Positions 23,101 through 34,088 of a DNA stretch of 64,000 nucleotides are shown one piece after another. Made by a program: the position numbers and the translations under genes. The DNA lies in contig OX291557.1 of NCBI GenBank assembly GCA_946406115.1, forward strand, positions 15,780,501 to 15,844,500. Reading direction: 5' to 3'. The notes under the pieces are model-generated. The model was not told the DNA's origin, did not search any database, and worked only from the letters and a program-made list of their open reading frames with translations. Every line of letters begins with the position of its first letter. Within the stretch, counting starts at the first letter, position 1. Source of the stretch: Apoda limacodes. Lineage: Eukaryota > Arthropoda > Insecta > Lepidoptera > Limacodidae.

Positions 23101-26100
23101 CAAAAAATAATATTTATAACTTTGACGATTCAAAAGTGATTGTAAAATCCTTATTTGAATAAACCATTTTGACTTTGACTTTGACTTTGACTTTGAGCAA
23201 TGATTTATATCCAAAATTGCAGTATAGGTACAGACGGTTGGCAATTTGTGTTTGGAATAATATTCCCTACCGTAGTTGAAGCTGCGTGGTTATTACCCAT
23301 TCCACTGGCATTCGGCAGTTTATTCAATACATTTTTTTGTACCTGCCTCATTCATAAAATGCTGCAGGTTTAAAATAGTGAACAATCTATAGCTCTCAAA
23401 AGAAAATAGTAGCAGACTTTTGTAATGTAGCAGTAGCATGAGCAATAATATTTTATTGTGTCAGTTGTTGTTTGATACATGGCGAGCAATCCCTGCACAT
23501 CCGCCGTCGTTGGTTGGCAAGCTGGACGTGTTTGGACCCTTACAGGAGCACATGGAGCAACTTCGTATCTGCCTTGACAAGATCAGCAGGCTTTGCACTT
23601 TCGCCAGAACTGAACATGATGTTAGTAAAGTAACCAATATACTTAATACCACAGCCTAAGCACTCATTTCATTTACACAGTCGGGCATCGCCTTTGATTT
23701 TGAAGAAAATTCCGGCAATTTCAAGACAGTCATGGCGCTTCGACTTGATGTATGACAGTTCCCGGCTAGCCACATGTGAAGATAAAGGCTAGTCGAGAGC
23801 GTGTAGCCCCCTATCACGCTGCGAACCGCATCTCACCATGCATTATTAAATGATCCTTATATGAAACAATAAATTTGCATTAAAAAAATATTTTTTTTCT
23901 TATTTTTATGGACAACTCGCGCTTCAAAAATGAAGTATGCTAAAAATGACTTAATGACAAGACCTAATAATTAATATCTAAGACAGTTTTGTTATATCTC
24001 CAGTCGTTTCAGATTTTCCTTTACTGTCCCTGTTGAAAAATAACTGTGTAACTTATGCCTTAATAATAGATGGCGCCAGCTTAGCTATAGCTAGCTTTCA
24101 AGGTGCTCGCACCCTTTAAACCTTCGAAACGATACATAAAGACCGTTTCTGTGTACTTACTCTTTTTAGGGTTCCGTAGCCAAATGCCAAAAACGGATTC
24201 TTTATAATGTTCGACATGTCCGTCCTCCTGTCGGTCGTCCGTATGTCCGTAACGCTGTCCTTACATCGATTCTAATTTCTTTACAGGAAAATACCGTACT
24301 GTTTTGTAATTAAATTTTGAGTAAATCTTTTTAAGGGTACGACTCCATACTTACAGAGGTATGAAATTATTTACTTTGCACATCCCATTGTATGAAATGT
24401 CGTTGTCTTTAACCTTTTCCCTATGACGTATATTTTGCGAGCTTCCATTAAAGGCCCTTTACAGGCCTATAATATTTATACGCGTACTATGAGGCAGGAT
24501 AATCTTATACTGATTTTTTTATTTGTAACACCTTTTATATAGTTATTCGTATTTACAAAAAAAGAAATTGTATTTTTAAAATTTGTGCTATTTGTGTATT
24601 TTAAAAATCTGAATATATAATATAACAATAATTAAATGTATAAATCTGAATTAAATTTTTCCGATGCGTTATCATTTATATCGTTATTTAATATAGTCCC
24701 AAAAAGCATATAGACCCCACATGAAATGCCAGAGAATCAGTTTATATTTTTTTTATCCAATTAATAATTTTAATGAAAACTCTGGTTATTTAATGATTTA
24801 CTGGCATTTTATGGTTGAATATGATTTTTGCGACAATAGTCAAAAGATATATGATAATTATATTAATATCGCTTCTACAGTAGCGAAATGTTTATATTTT
24901 ATATTTGATACTACGCAGATTGTATGAAAAATGTGATTCTGATTCACCTTAATGTTTTTTTATTATTCATTTGCAGTTATCCTTTGAAGGTTTGAGCGCG
25001 ACAGACCCAAGGATGAGTGCGTTGCCAGAAGTCGCACTGCTGGAGTTCCTTCTACAGTCGCAGTATATTCTTAATCTGCGAGAAGTCGCTCATCAGCATC
25101 GAAGGGTCGACGCCTACACCTTCTATTTCGGTATACCTTCATATACAAGTTGCAGCTTGTGGCTTCGGTGTCTGCCTTGCGTTTTGAGAGGCCAAGGTTC
25201 AAGTCCGACTTGACCATTGCTTCTTTTTCTTAATTTCTCAAGTACACCGTCTATTCACACCACTGGCTTTTCTGTAAAGAAAACTGCATATATACGTTAA
25301 ATAAATGAATTCCACAATTCCTTTCAACCTGAGTGATGATGGCCAAAATTGCCTTTGCCCGAGGTGAGGTAAGCCGTGCCCCACAGTGGGGACATATGAG
25401 TCCTGGTAATAAATAAACTGGTAATGAGCTACAAAATTTTAGGGTTTGCAGCTTCTTATAGCACTAATTAAATTTAGTGCGTATTGCGTGCTGCTGTGTA
25501 AAATAATTTAAATTAGAAGCGTAAAAGTGAGTTTCTGATGATTTATATATTAATACAAAAACTCGTGTTTGGGGCTTGTATAAAACTCAGTAAATTAAGA
25601 TTACAAGTTGTTTATATGTACAGCAATGGGCGTAAGCAGATTTGGGTTTGTATGGTACTTGTTTCTTGTTATGTGATAAGGTTAGAGTAAAATCTAAACT
25701 CATTAACTCTCGAAAGTTTCGACTTAAAATGGTGACAGTTTTAAAGGTTATCTCAGCTACTACATTTATATTGGTAGCCCGTTTATTGTAGATGTTTCTG
25801 TTTAGGCTATGCTAATAACTTCACTCTACAACCCTACGGGGTAGAGAGCAGTAACTAAACAAGTGTAAAACGCCACTCCCTGAAGTGCTACGACTTTAGA
25901 CCCCGCCAACCTCCACCGCCCGAAACCCCCACAGAGTGCCAAGAAACGATTCTTAGACGGCCAGGATCCCTCTCCTACTTTATACTTTTTTTATATTTTG
26001 AGCATTGTGTTTGTGAATACATATTTCATTTTTTACTTTTTTAGAGAAAGTATGGCCAGTTCCTACCCACTTTACACCACGTTTACTTTACAAATTGAAG

Positions 26101-26208
26101 ATAGATGACACATTTGTAGACCCATTACCTGTTATGCCATGGGAAACAGTAAAGAAAGAAGTTGAAGATGAAGAAAAGGAAGAAGAACTTAGCTCTTCGA
26201 GCGATTAA
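20148..26208 (+). CDS. BLUF-domain-like protein, TEX47 family (6 coding exons)
   Basis: Exons are 20148-20219, 20514-20681, 21430-21639, 23465-23620, 24977-25130 and 26045-26208. All junctions are GT-AG, phases are consistent, and the total is 924 nt or 307 residues. Residues ~27-95 follow the BLUF pattern: a first strand RMIYIG, a helix (KEELIKEFRKN), then RGLLLLYDSYFVHIVEG and a following helix. Testis-expressed protein 47 is a vertebrate BLUF-like protein of about 250 residues. The tail FTPRLLYKLKIDDTFVDPLP also recalls that family, and the last residues are acidic (EEEKEEE-type). In photoactive BLUF proteins the FxQ position holds a flavin-contacting Gln; here it is His, so light sensing is unlikely. 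The start is the first ATG in frame before exon 1 ends. An AATAAA at 26223 may be its polyadenylation signal. Function is unknown; a sperm role is inferred from the family name and the neighbouring ciliary genes. Confidence 0.75.
20269..20480 (+). mobile_element. Helitron-like element, 3'-truncated, in intron 1
   Basis: It starts A|TCTATACTAATATAATAAATGC, followed by GTCTGTCTGTTACCTCTTGA and TTTGGCATGGGGATAGTTTGA. This is the same family as 29720-29952 (reverse) and 60835-61058. The CTAG end is missing, and the element stops near the splice acceptor of exon 2. Confidence 0.65.
21641..21752 (-). mobile_element. tRNA-derived SINE (partial), in intron 3
   Basis: On the minus strand a pol III A-box-like TAGTTGGTAGTG lies about 35 bp before a B-box-like GGTTGGATTCC, then AAACATTTGTGTTTGTCTTG. 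The same order and wording occurs in the plus-strand SINE at 58410-58720. It begins right after the splice donor of exon 3. Confidence 0.7.
22040..22270. other. GC-richer block of unknown origin in intron 3
   Basis: After an AT-repeat stretch (21975-22040), about 230 bp with more G+C than its surroundings reads open in one frame for 69 codons but resembles no family I know. It ends at the LINE at 22282. It may be a fragment of another element. Confidence 0.25.
22282..23196 (+). mobile_element. 5'-truncated LINE: RT C-terminus, 3' UTR and TTTGAC tail
   Basis: The frame encodes the thumb/C-terminal region of a non-LTR reverse transcriptase (LQWGPHIHNLAKKLSSAVYA, then MTYGILLWG). Near 22500 a single-base loss in a run of A shifts the frame. 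The protein continues in the next frame with LVSQYIYENLLYVHKN and ends KNPWD at 22886. A 3' UTR with GATTCAAAAGTGATTGTAAA and a (TTTGAC)n tail follow. A second copy of this end is at 16990-17128. It sits in intron 3 of the TEX47-like gene. Confidence 0.85.
24168..24955 (+). repeat. Dispersed repeat beginning GGGTTCCGTAG
   Basis: It opens GGGTTCCGTAGCCAAATGCC with CATGTCCGTCC nearby and closes with GTATGAAAAATGTGATTC and CACCTTAA. The copy at 40974-41575 has matching ends and a related AT-rich middle, and 10490-10650 matches the end. Family unassigned; it is probably a non-autonomous DNA element. It occupies intron 4 of the TEX47-like gene. Confidence 0.55.
25150..25215 (+). other. tRNA-like pol III box pair
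   Basis: TGGCTTCGGTG (A-box-like) and GGTTCAAGTCC (B-box-like) are spaced about 35 bp apart, as in a tRNA or SINE head. A stable cloverleaf is not evident by eye, so a SINE fragment is more likely than a functional tRNA gene. It lies in intron 5 of the TEX47-like gene. Confidence 0.35.
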
Positions 26209-26715
26209 CGAACGCAAAGCACAATAAACGAAGTGCATAAGATTAAAAGAATGAATTTAATGTTAACTTTGTTTCTATATGCTTCTGAAAAAAGAATCTT
26301 TGTTAATTTAACATTTATTCACTTAAGTGACGAAAAACACATAATTTTTTTACACTTTTTATCTATATTATACGTCTTGAAATTGTTTTACAAGGATACA
26401 TAGTGTAGGGTTCCGTAGTTACATTTAATCGATCAAATAAAGTCTTTAAAGTTTACGATTTTGTTGACCTTTACATTATAAATGGCGTATTTCATCAAAA
26501 ATACATTAATTACAATACAATAATTAAAAATACTATATATTTTGTTTCTTTAACCAAATGTAACGTTAATTTAGTATTTTTTATATAAGTTCATGTATGT
26601 ATTTAGTTGTTCTTATGTTAAAATCATGAAATAATAAATATATCTACTTAACATATTACTCATTTCGATTTTCATCATCAAACTTAGAGGAATTATAAAA
26701 TATCAATTAGCTGCT
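26209..26715. other. 3' flank of the TEX47-like gene
   Basis: It contains AATAAA at 26223 and again near 26436, either of which could end the transcript, and a short GGGTTCCGTAG fragment near 26406. Otherwise it is AT-rich and featureless. Confidence 0.4.
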
Positions 26716-26787
26716 ATATACCCCTTAACGCGTTACCCCTGCTAACTAGCGATATACCCCTTTACGCGTTTCCCCTGCTCACTAGCG
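26716..26787. repeat. Tandem duplication, 2 x 36 bp
   Basis: Two units, ATATACCCCTTAACGCGTTA... and ATATACCCCTTTACGCGTTT..., each ending CTAGCG, start at 26716 and 26752. The second runs into the left arm of the inverted-repeat element at 26780. Confidence 0.75.
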
Positions 26788-27108
26788 CCGCCAACTGATA
26801 TTTTTATTTCCTCTTTGTGCAAAGTGAATTTTAAAAATTGATCGGCTACAGAAATATATATATTATACGCTATTTTTAGAATGTATTGTTATGTTTCTAG
26901 AATAAAACTACGAGTTGTCGATAGCATATCTGCTAAAAACGGCCACTATTACCAGAAGTGCTATTTACAACTCACAGTTTTTTCCTATAAGCAGTACTAA
27001 ACATTCACAAAATAGCTCATAACTGGTTACATATTTCTGTAGAAGCACATTTTGGAAATTAGCTTTGCACAAAGAGGAAAATAAAAAATCAATTTGCGGC
27101 GCTAGTGC
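26780..27108. mobile_element. ~330-bp inverted-repeat element (MITE)
   Basis: The left arm CACTAGCGCCGCCAACTGAT then TTCCTCTTTGTGCAAAG (26780-26824) is mirrored at about 27060-27108 with few differences. The arms are about 50 bp. The interior is AT-rich and non-coding. Looser similarity continues outward (CCCCTGCTC and its counterpart in GATCAGGAG), so the true ends may be 20-30 bp further out. Confidence 0.7.
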
Positions 27109-28031
27109 AGATCAGGAGTAGCGTTCCATGGGTAAACTTTACGTTACTGCAGACTTCCACTAGATACGATCCTTGTAGATTTCATCCATTGTCATCAATG
27201 TTTTTAAAACATGTGTCGAATTTTTTCACCTGATTTATTATGATCTCTATAACATTGTATTCTGTGACGGTTTTATTTGTAAACTAAAATTAAAACTTTT
27301 AATGAGATCACATTCGCTCAAAACTCAAAAACAGCTCAACCATTTTTTCTCGCTATCATATTCATTCGAATATTTTTTACTCCTTGTTTTGTTTATTTTA
27401 TGATCAGTTTTTAACGTTCAATTTATTTTCACACATACAATTTATATTTTGTTACTAACGGAAAGTACTATATTGGTACAACCACTTCCATTACTGAATT
27501 CCTTATTCCTACCTTCCTTTTCCCCAGTGTAAGTAATACTACTTAATTCTGTGTGTCTACTCTCTGAAGCTCTCTAGAGTCGACTCTTTCGCGATCGTCT
27601 TTATGACGGTTCTGTGATCATAACCGTTAATTTCTACAGCATAACCAGTTAAGGTGCTACATAACTTGTCATAGAAATCCGCTAGTGAGGTTCGACTGTG
27701 TATACTTATGGTACGAGTATGTTCCTTTGTACTGGGATCTAGGAACTGTATTCTAATTAAAAACATTTGAATCGGGATGGTCAGTACAAGTTATACGCCT
27801 GCAGCAAAGTACGTGAAGCTCGCGCGTTACACTTGTGTACACTTGTTAATCAAGGTTATTTATATATATAACAATAAACTCGCACGTGTATTGCAAACAC
27901 TCGGAAATGCGCACTCGCTAGAGTTTGTAGTTAGGCTCCTGAACATATATCGAACTAGCGTTGTTATAGTGATATTGATTTCACGACCACACTCGGGCAC
28001 AACATATAGTATAACAGTAAAAAGTTTGATA
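27109..28031. other. Upstream flank of the first CFAP100-like gene, with an unexplained antisense ORF
   Basis: The frame used by the gene is open on the plus strand from 27777, but those 85 codons read as low-quality translation and probably form 5' UTR. On the minus strand 27557-27766 encodes 69 residues (start MFLIRIQFLDPSTKEH) with no family I recognise; it is noted here and not called as a gene. Confidence 0.3.
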
Positions 28032-30526
28032 ATGGATAAAACGCAGAAGCAAAAGTCTGTGAATCGAAAAACAAGAAAAACAGTTTTCGGAATAAAGCTC
28101 CCGCCTATTAAAGTAGACAACGACGGCGATACGAAGACTGTTTTGGACATAGATCCACAATTCTATACTTTAGTAGAGGGTCGGCCTGTCAGACCTAATA
28201 CTTCAATCAGTAAATATAAGCAAGATATTAAAGATGTGGCTCTGAAAAGAACACTACAAGGATTTCTTATCGATGAAATTATAAGAATTGATAGAGAAAT
28301 TGAAACAGAAAGAAATATTTATGACACTGCAAATAGGCATTTTGAAGAATACCAAAAAAGTTTTGATAAGTTTTTAGCTTACGACAATGATAAAACTATT
28401 GCTGTGATGAAAAAGTCCGATGCATTGGCAAAGGAACTAAAGAACCACACAGAAGCTCACAAGAAAGCTAATTATGAATTGGCTACTATCAAGTCCAAGT
28501 TGCAGTATATAAATGATACTTTAATGATTTTGTTATCGTTTGAGAGTTTTCTTCATAAATCAGCACCAATTTTGTGGCAACAGAAAGAGAACATTAATTT
28601 GAAATTAAAGCATTTGGATGTGTTTAAAGTTGAAACGGATATTTTTCAAAGTATTAACATAGATAAAATCAAAGAAAGGTTGAATACTTTTGCTCCTGTT
28701 CGACTCTACTTTGAGAACCCATCGCAATTGGTAACCGTTTTTGATTTATTAGAGAAACAAAATACAAATTACTTGCTTCTAACGGAAGAATTCAACTCGG
28801 AGAAAAACAAGTTTTTGAAAGCAGTGGATTGTTTGAAAAAAAATATAAAATTAGAACTAAGTTACATAGAACAAAAGGTAAGTTATCTACATTAGAAAAC
28901 TATTATTAACTGTATTTTTTGATAACGAAATACATATTTTAATTTCCTGATAAAAAAAACTTGATAAATTACTAATAGAATTTTATTGTATCCTAGCCTC
29001 TTTCCACGACTTGGTCTGCGTAGACTTTTGAAAAAAAAAGTAAGATGTTATAATCTTGTTTATGGTTTTACCTACAAAAATATCGGAATTCTCATGCAAC
29101 TTTTCCCTATCATGCCATCTAGGGAATGATATTCCATAAAACAGTGAAGCGTGCCAATCTTAATTTTTAACCTAGACCACCTTAGGGGATGAATTTTGCA
29201 AAATCCTTTCTTAGTTCTTGCCAACGTTATAAAAGAAACCTCTGTACAAAATTTCAAATTTCTAGACATAAAAATATCGAAATTGTCATACAAGTTTTCA
29301 TCCCCTATTATTCCCTCTTAAAGATAATTTTCCAAAAACAGTGACACTTTATCTTAATTTACAACTTAAAGGACTCATACTAGTTTTTATACATTTAACT
29401 TCAATGATGAGCATATGTTTGTACAAATTTCCAACGCCCATTTTACTCTTTTTTCAAAATCCTTTCTTAATAATCGCCTACGTTATAACCAAAAATATGT
29501 ATGTGCAAAATTTCAAGTTTCTACACCCATTAGTTTAGGCTGTTCGTTGATATATCAGTCAGTCAGTCTGTTTACTAGCCCTATATTCGGTTATCTGTGT
29601 AGGATTTCAAAGGCAACTCCTTAATTATAGAAAAAAACCGACTCACACTTTACGTTTTCATGTAGCCTATGTCCTTCCCCATGACTCAAACTATCTCCAT
29701 GCCAAATTTGCCTGCGTTTCCAGTCACCGTAAATTCAGTTATCGGTGTAGGATTGAAACGGCAACTCCTCAATCATTATTAAAAAATCGACTCACACTTG
29801 ACGTTTTCAAGTAGCCTGTGTCCTTTCTCGGTACTTTTACTATCTCCATGCTAAATTTCATTTTAATCGGTATAGCGGTTTAAGCGTCAAGAGGTAACAA
29901 ATAAACAGACAGACAGAAAGAGTTGCTTTCGCATTTATAATATTAGTATGGACAGGTAATTTAGATACCAAATAAATAATACAAGTTAGCCAAAACTTAG
30001 GATTCCCCCCGTTCCCCTATATAAAACGTTGGACATGCCGATCAACAATACAAGTCCTTATGTTTTTTGCCAAAAAAGATACCAAAATAACTTAAAACTT
30101 ATCAAAATATTTCAGATAAATGAATTGAAACAAATTATCTCATGGAATACGCTCCGAGAAGAAGAGTTAAAGGAAATATTTTTTAGAATTTTAGAAGATA
30201 AGATTGCATACTTGGTTTCTTCAAAGATGGTTTTGCATATTTTCAACCACGTTGAATATACATATGAAAAACTGATAGCTCCAAACGATATTGGACTTAG
30301 TTCTCTTGATATGGTAACAGCTATCAAGAGTGAATATGAGAATGTATTATTGGATTTAACGCAATTCGATTTAAAACTCATAAAAGATATCGAGACGGAA
30401 ACTTTTGAAAGTGAAGCGAAGGAAATTAAACAAGCCAAAGACGCAAACAAATTGTTGAAAGACGTCGATAAATTAAGTAAAAGATTGAAGTCTGCTTATG
30501 AACCATCACGAAGAAAGGCGTATTAG
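28032..30526 (+). CDS. CFAP100/CCDC38-like (DUF4200) coiled-coil protein, paralog 1 (2 exons)
   Basis: Exon 1 is 28032-28877 and exon 2 is 30116-30526 (GTAAGT donor, TTTCAG acceptor, phase 0), giving 418 residues. Near residue 50 it carries DPQFYTLVEGRP, shared as EFYTVIEGRP and DFFSYVNGRT in the next two genes. A long charged coiled coil follows, with the F...FL..D.(K/N)... and later P..W(Q/R)Q signature of the DUF4200 region (residues ~115-195). Exon 2 matches the same part of paralog 2 (EELKEIFFRIL against REKFFRIL, then YTYEKLI against YVYEQII). CFAP100 with CFAP73 forms the MIA complex at the base of the two-headed inner-arm dynein in cilia and flagella. Start chosen at the ATG whose product begins MDKTQKQK. 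It lacks the longer N- and C-terminal extensions of its neighbours. Family call is from pattern recognition. Confidence 0.75.
28878..30115. repeat. Intron of paralog 1 filled with dispersed repeats
   Basis: 29040-29540 holds two loosely related blocks (CAAAAATATCGGAATTxTCAT and AAAAATATCGAAATTGTCAT, each with an AAAATCCTTTCTTA stretch), a dispersed repeat of unknown family. 29576-29708 and 29720-29952 are minus-strand Helitron-like copies in tandem, both with the CCGACTCACAC...CGTTTTCAxGTAGCC region. The outer one ends in CTAG at 29576 and the inner one begins TCCATACTAATATTATAAAT. Confidence 0.6.
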
Positions 30527-30609
30527 GGGCAGAAGTTTCATGAAAAGTCAATTAAACATAGATTTTCGTAGCATTAAAGATGACAATGACGTTTTAAAAA
30601 CAATCTTTA

Positions 30610-30726
30610 GTGCAACAAACTTTGCTGACCAGGTGCTCAAACATCAAAACTACAGTCGCCATATTAAAATCCTGTAACCTTACGGAACATTAGCGACAAA
30701 AGCCGGGACAGAAAAGTTTGCTACAC
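30610..30726. mobile_element. ~120-bp MITE, GTGCAACAAACTTT ends
   Basis: The ends GTGCAACAAACTTTGCTGACC and ...GACAGAAAAGTTTGCTACAC are inverted repeats. The interior has CTACAGTCGCCATATTAAAA and TTAGCGACAAAA. Other copies are at 41913-42032, 46737-46857 and, partly, 19880-19985. The copy at 46737 shows a clear TATA flank on both sides. It lies 84 bp after the stop of paralog 1. Confidence 0.75.
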
Positions 30727-30801
30727 TGTAAGTTTTTTGTTTTTGATCAGCATCCGTTTCTGCCACTGACCTCTTTTAGTCCAGGCAACGAAAAGGTATA
30801 G

Positions 30802-32258
30802 AGGGAAATGCTTGGAATTGGAACACTATTTTTGACTTAGTAACTATGTTTGGACTTGTTAGGAGGTGAACATGTTAAAAGTCCCCACCCGTAGCCTTTG
30901 AGTTGAGGGGAGGGTTTGAAAGTCCCATTTTTAGGTTTTTCTCTTATATCTCTGAAACTATGCGTCCTAGCGACATGATCATTCTATGTAAAATGACAGC
31001 TGATTAAATTTGCTATAAGTTTTGCGATATCATGTTCAGTTTTCGAGATATTCGCTCTTGAAGGTCCGTAATTTTGGAAAAAAAAAATTGCCTTTAATTT
31101 TTTGCTCTGTTTGACCGAATAACTCTTGTTTCTTGTTCTTTTTTTTGATACCAAGCATAAGAAAAAGGAACAAGAGACATGAGTTAATCTGTCAAACAGA
31201 GCAAAAAATGTAAATGTAAGAAAAGTGAAGAAAGACTTAAGATTGTGCAAAAAGCCGTCGAAATCATTAGGCATGATATTCGGGGTAAAGTTTGCAATCA
31301 ATCTTTGAGTGAGTGTGTAAGTTGAGTGAGTCTTTTGTCATTTCCCTTGTTTTCTTTTTTTCATCATACCAAGCATTGCGTAGGATTTGTTTGCCGGTAT
31401 CCATAAAACACAACACTGGAACATAATAAAACAATTTGAAATCGAACTTGAGTTATACAGATCACAGCACAGATGTTTAAGTCTGAGCTGATGTTGATGC
31501 CTCTTGTTTCTCCAAAGTCGCGATCGACTGGGTTCACGTGTTTATTTTTTTCTACACAACGTGTGGACGAGAACTGAAGTTACATTGGCTAGCTGGCTGA
31601 TTTTGCCGTCACCCCTCTTTTTACCGGCTTTTTTAAGGGAAACTATCCATTTTTCACCCACTTTAGAAATACCAGGACTCGATGCAGTCACTTCCTTATC
31701 ACAAACAAAACACTTGCTGCCGATTTCGTCGTCACAACACTCACGACATCGTTAAATGTGACTCCAAAACATTCCACTTGAAACAAACAAAACAAAACAC
31801 TGTAATTGCTTTGACTTTTGAAGGAAAGTAAATAAATAGTAAAGTAATTTATATTATTGAAGAAAATTTGATCTTCTACAATCCTATAGCTGGCTTTTAT
31901 TTTTGGGTTACTACGTTGAAGAGATACCTATTCGGTCAAAAACAGCATAAAATGTGAGGAATTTTTTTTTTCAATATTACATTTTCATTTAATATCAGAT
32001 ATCTTGAAAACTATACAAGATATCAAAAACCTTGACTGAGTAAAACTTGTAGCAAATTTAATCAGCTTCAATTTTGTATAGAATGGTCATGTCGTTAGGA
32101 CGCATAGTTTCAGAGATATAAGCGAAAAGCAGAAAAATGGGACCTTTAAGCCAGCTCTCCCCCCTACCCCCCGGCTCAAGCTACTAACTCCTAACTACTA
32201 CTTCCTAACTAGTTCAAACAAAGTTACGAAGCCAAAATTGTGTTCCAAGCATTTCCCT
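30802..32258. mobile_element. 1.46-kb DNA element with ~250-bp inverted ends
   Basis: The ends AGGGAAATGCTTGGA (30802) and TCCAAGCATTTCCCT (ending 32258) begin imperfect inverted repeats. These run about 250 bp and include the well-matched CTTATATCTCTGAAACTATG and GCTGATTAAATTTGCTA blocks. A second inverted pair inside the left half (about 31088-31135 against 31160-31212, TTTTTGCTCTGTTTGACxGA) makes a nested hairpin. The unique core carries a minus-strand Cys-rich reading frame (31551-31757). Flanks resemble TATA, but the exact target duplication is unclear. Confidence 0.8.
31551..31757 (-). pseudogene. Cys-rich zinc-ribbon-like N-terminus of a transposon protein
   Basis: Within the 1.46-kb inverted-repeat element, the minus strand reads for about 68 codons between stops without a clear ATG. 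It begins RCRECCDDEIGSKCFVCDKE, giving a C-x2-C...C-x2-C pattern, and continues VGEKWIVSLKKAGKKRGDGK, then VTSVLVHTLCRKK. A stop follows in a run of A, where a one-base change would keep the frame open. I associate this layout (Cys pairs, KKRGDG, VHxxCRK) with the N-terminus of proteins carried by arthropod DNA elements; that is inference from memory. It is probably a relic of an autonomous copy. Confidence 0.5.
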
Positions 32259-32520
32259 TATAAACAATGCAGGTATATTTAAGATATCGATGGTTGATGC
32301 TAAAATAATAAATGTTGCTATTTTGCACTACTATTTTTATTATTTTGACTATTGCCACATTCTTTAGCCTCAAACTTAATAACAAATAAAAAATATAAAA
32401 TATTCCTGGACATTACACACAGGTGCTGTCCTACCTGGTCCTAAACTAAGCAAAGCTGTATTATAGATCGTAATCGAGACCGCTGACTCGCCCTCGGATT
32501 CTAGGTTCACGCTGGTCGAC

Positions 32521-33640
32521 CAGGTGTATCACTCGCGCGTTGCCGACCCTTCAAAAAACCAATAACTTCTTTCTTGAAGAACCCCATATTGTAGTCCTTA
32601 GAGAAAACCTTGGCAGCTCATTCCACAACCCGAGCGCTCGCGGGAGAAAGTTTCTCTGAAACCGCACTGTACGCGACCATTTCGGTTCTAAAGTATGAGA
32701 ATGAATTCCCTGCCTATGGCGAGCGGTGCGATGGTAGAAAGTACCCGTGGGCATCATTTCGAACAATTCCTCAGAACACATCCCATTGTACAAGCGGTAG
32801 AACACACACAGGGAGGCAAAATCTCTCCTTAGACTTAAGGGTTCGATACGGCAAGTAAGTTTGGGATCGTCGCCAATTCTCACAGCCCGTCGTTGAACCG
32901 AGTTAAAAGGTCCAAGCTGGTATCCGGGTGCACCCGCCCAGAGATGGCAGCAGTACTCCATATGGGACCGAACCTGCGACTTGTAAAGTAGCAACCTCTG
33001 CCCCGACGTGAAGTACTGCCTCGCTCTGTTGAGTACACCTAGTTTTTTGGACGCCAGCTTCACCTTATCTCGGAACTGAACATCGCTGGAGATGTCGACA
33101 CCAAGGATCCCAATGCTCTTGGAAATGGAGATGGGAGTGTTCTGGAATTGTGAGACTACAGTTAATGGGGTTTTCTTAGCGGTGAACGCGCAGACTTGTG
33201 TCTTTGTATGGTTGAATCGGATCAAGTTTACCCGTCCCCAGTCAGAGACCTTGGACAGTGTGGTCTTGATTTGAGACACAAGTTCTCCGCGGTTTTCCTC
33301 CACAACGGAACGAGGGATGTTTGCACGACCCGTGTAATAAGTGTCTCCAGTACTGTCATCTGCATAGCAATGTATGTTGTTGATGGATAACATGTTATTG
33401 ATATGCAGTAGAAAGGGCGTAGGAGACAGCACAGAGCCTTGCGGGACACCAGCATTAATGTCCAAATCGTATGCGTCTGCCGGACAAAAAGCCTGCCACC
33501 CATTTGCACAAATTCTCGGGAACTCCGTAAAATGGCAACTTCGATAGAAGACCCCAGTAAAAGCTCTTCCCCAAAAGCCCGGTGGAGCAGTAATGGCTGC
33601 ATTGCTTTTCTTGAGAATTCCATAGATAACAGGTAATTTG
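32521..33640 (-). mobile_element. CR1/Jockey-type LINE, 5'-truncated, RT C-terminal half intact
   Basis: A 304-residue frame on the minus strand (33465-32551) begins at the RT block INAGVPQGSVLSPTPFLLHI. It includes the catalytic YADD motif (CYADDS), the later GILGVDISSDVQFRDKV block and the C-terminal LGLWNELPRF. Upstream, 33466-33640 continues the RT in other frames (SCHFTE, ICANGWQAF), so the copy carries frameshifts. The 3' UTR end with GCGCGTTGCCGACCCTTCAA sits at 32530-32550. The LINE lies between CFAP100-like paralogs 1 and 2. Coding is still open for over 900 bp, so the insertion is relatively young, but it cannot be active. Confidence 0.9.
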
Positions 33641-33720
33641 TTACGTAATCGTTTTAAATAATTATCTTTTTATTACGTATTAAATATATTACGTATTAAA
33701 AATAATTTACCTTACACCGA

Positions 33721-34088
33721 CCTTACCTTATTCCAATGCCTCTCGATGGAAGCTGCCTATTCCATTCGATTGCATATTCTTTGTTTGAGTATAGTTATAT
33801 ACAACAAACAAATAGGTTGCGTGAGACTATAGTAGAGTATGTATGTCGTAACTGGGATGATTTAAGTATGTACACTAGCGCTCCAAACGGGACCCTTACT
33901 GCTCTGAAGAAGAGTATCGAGCAAGCATGCTTTGCTCGACAGCTTATGGAGCCGCTTCTAAATTAAAGGCAACAGTAAATTTGCATAATATTAAGATCGG
34001 AGTGTATCATCAGGATGGTGTTCTACTGGGTTTGTTTGGCGAAGAAGGATATCCTACAAAGCGCAAAGATACAAGAAAATATAGAAAA
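33721..34088 (+). pseudogene. OTU-type cysteine protease fragment, frameshifted
   Basis: The frame through 33736 reads PMPLDGSCLFHSIAYSLF, the catalytic-Cys motif of OTU deubiquitinases (D-G-x-C-x-F-x-S/A-I), then an R(L)RE-type helix. Homology continues after about 33930 in another frame (YGAASKLKATVNLHNIKIGV, then the HQDG turn), which matches the OTU core strand. A frameshift therefore lies between about 33900 and 33960. The catalytic His segment is not seen, and a Helitron-like element at 34089 interrupts what follows. OTU domains occur in cellular genes and in large transposons and viruses; the source here is unknown. Confidence 0.6.

Noticed and set aside
27557..27766. 69-residue minus-strand frame upstream of CFAP100-like paralog 1
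   Set aside because: It has plausible composition but no recognised family, no clear splice sites and no conserved neighbour; mentioned in the flank entry only.
27777..28031. N-terminal extension of CFAP100-like paralog 1 by 85 residues
   Set aside because: The extension has no similarity to the other two paralogs and reads like translated UTR; the ATG at 28032 gives a product start like the family.
33196..33390. Plus-strand frames over the LINE at 32.5-33.6 kb and likewise at 56.6-57.1 kb
   Set aside because: They are antisense shadows of the reverse transcriptase on the minus strand.
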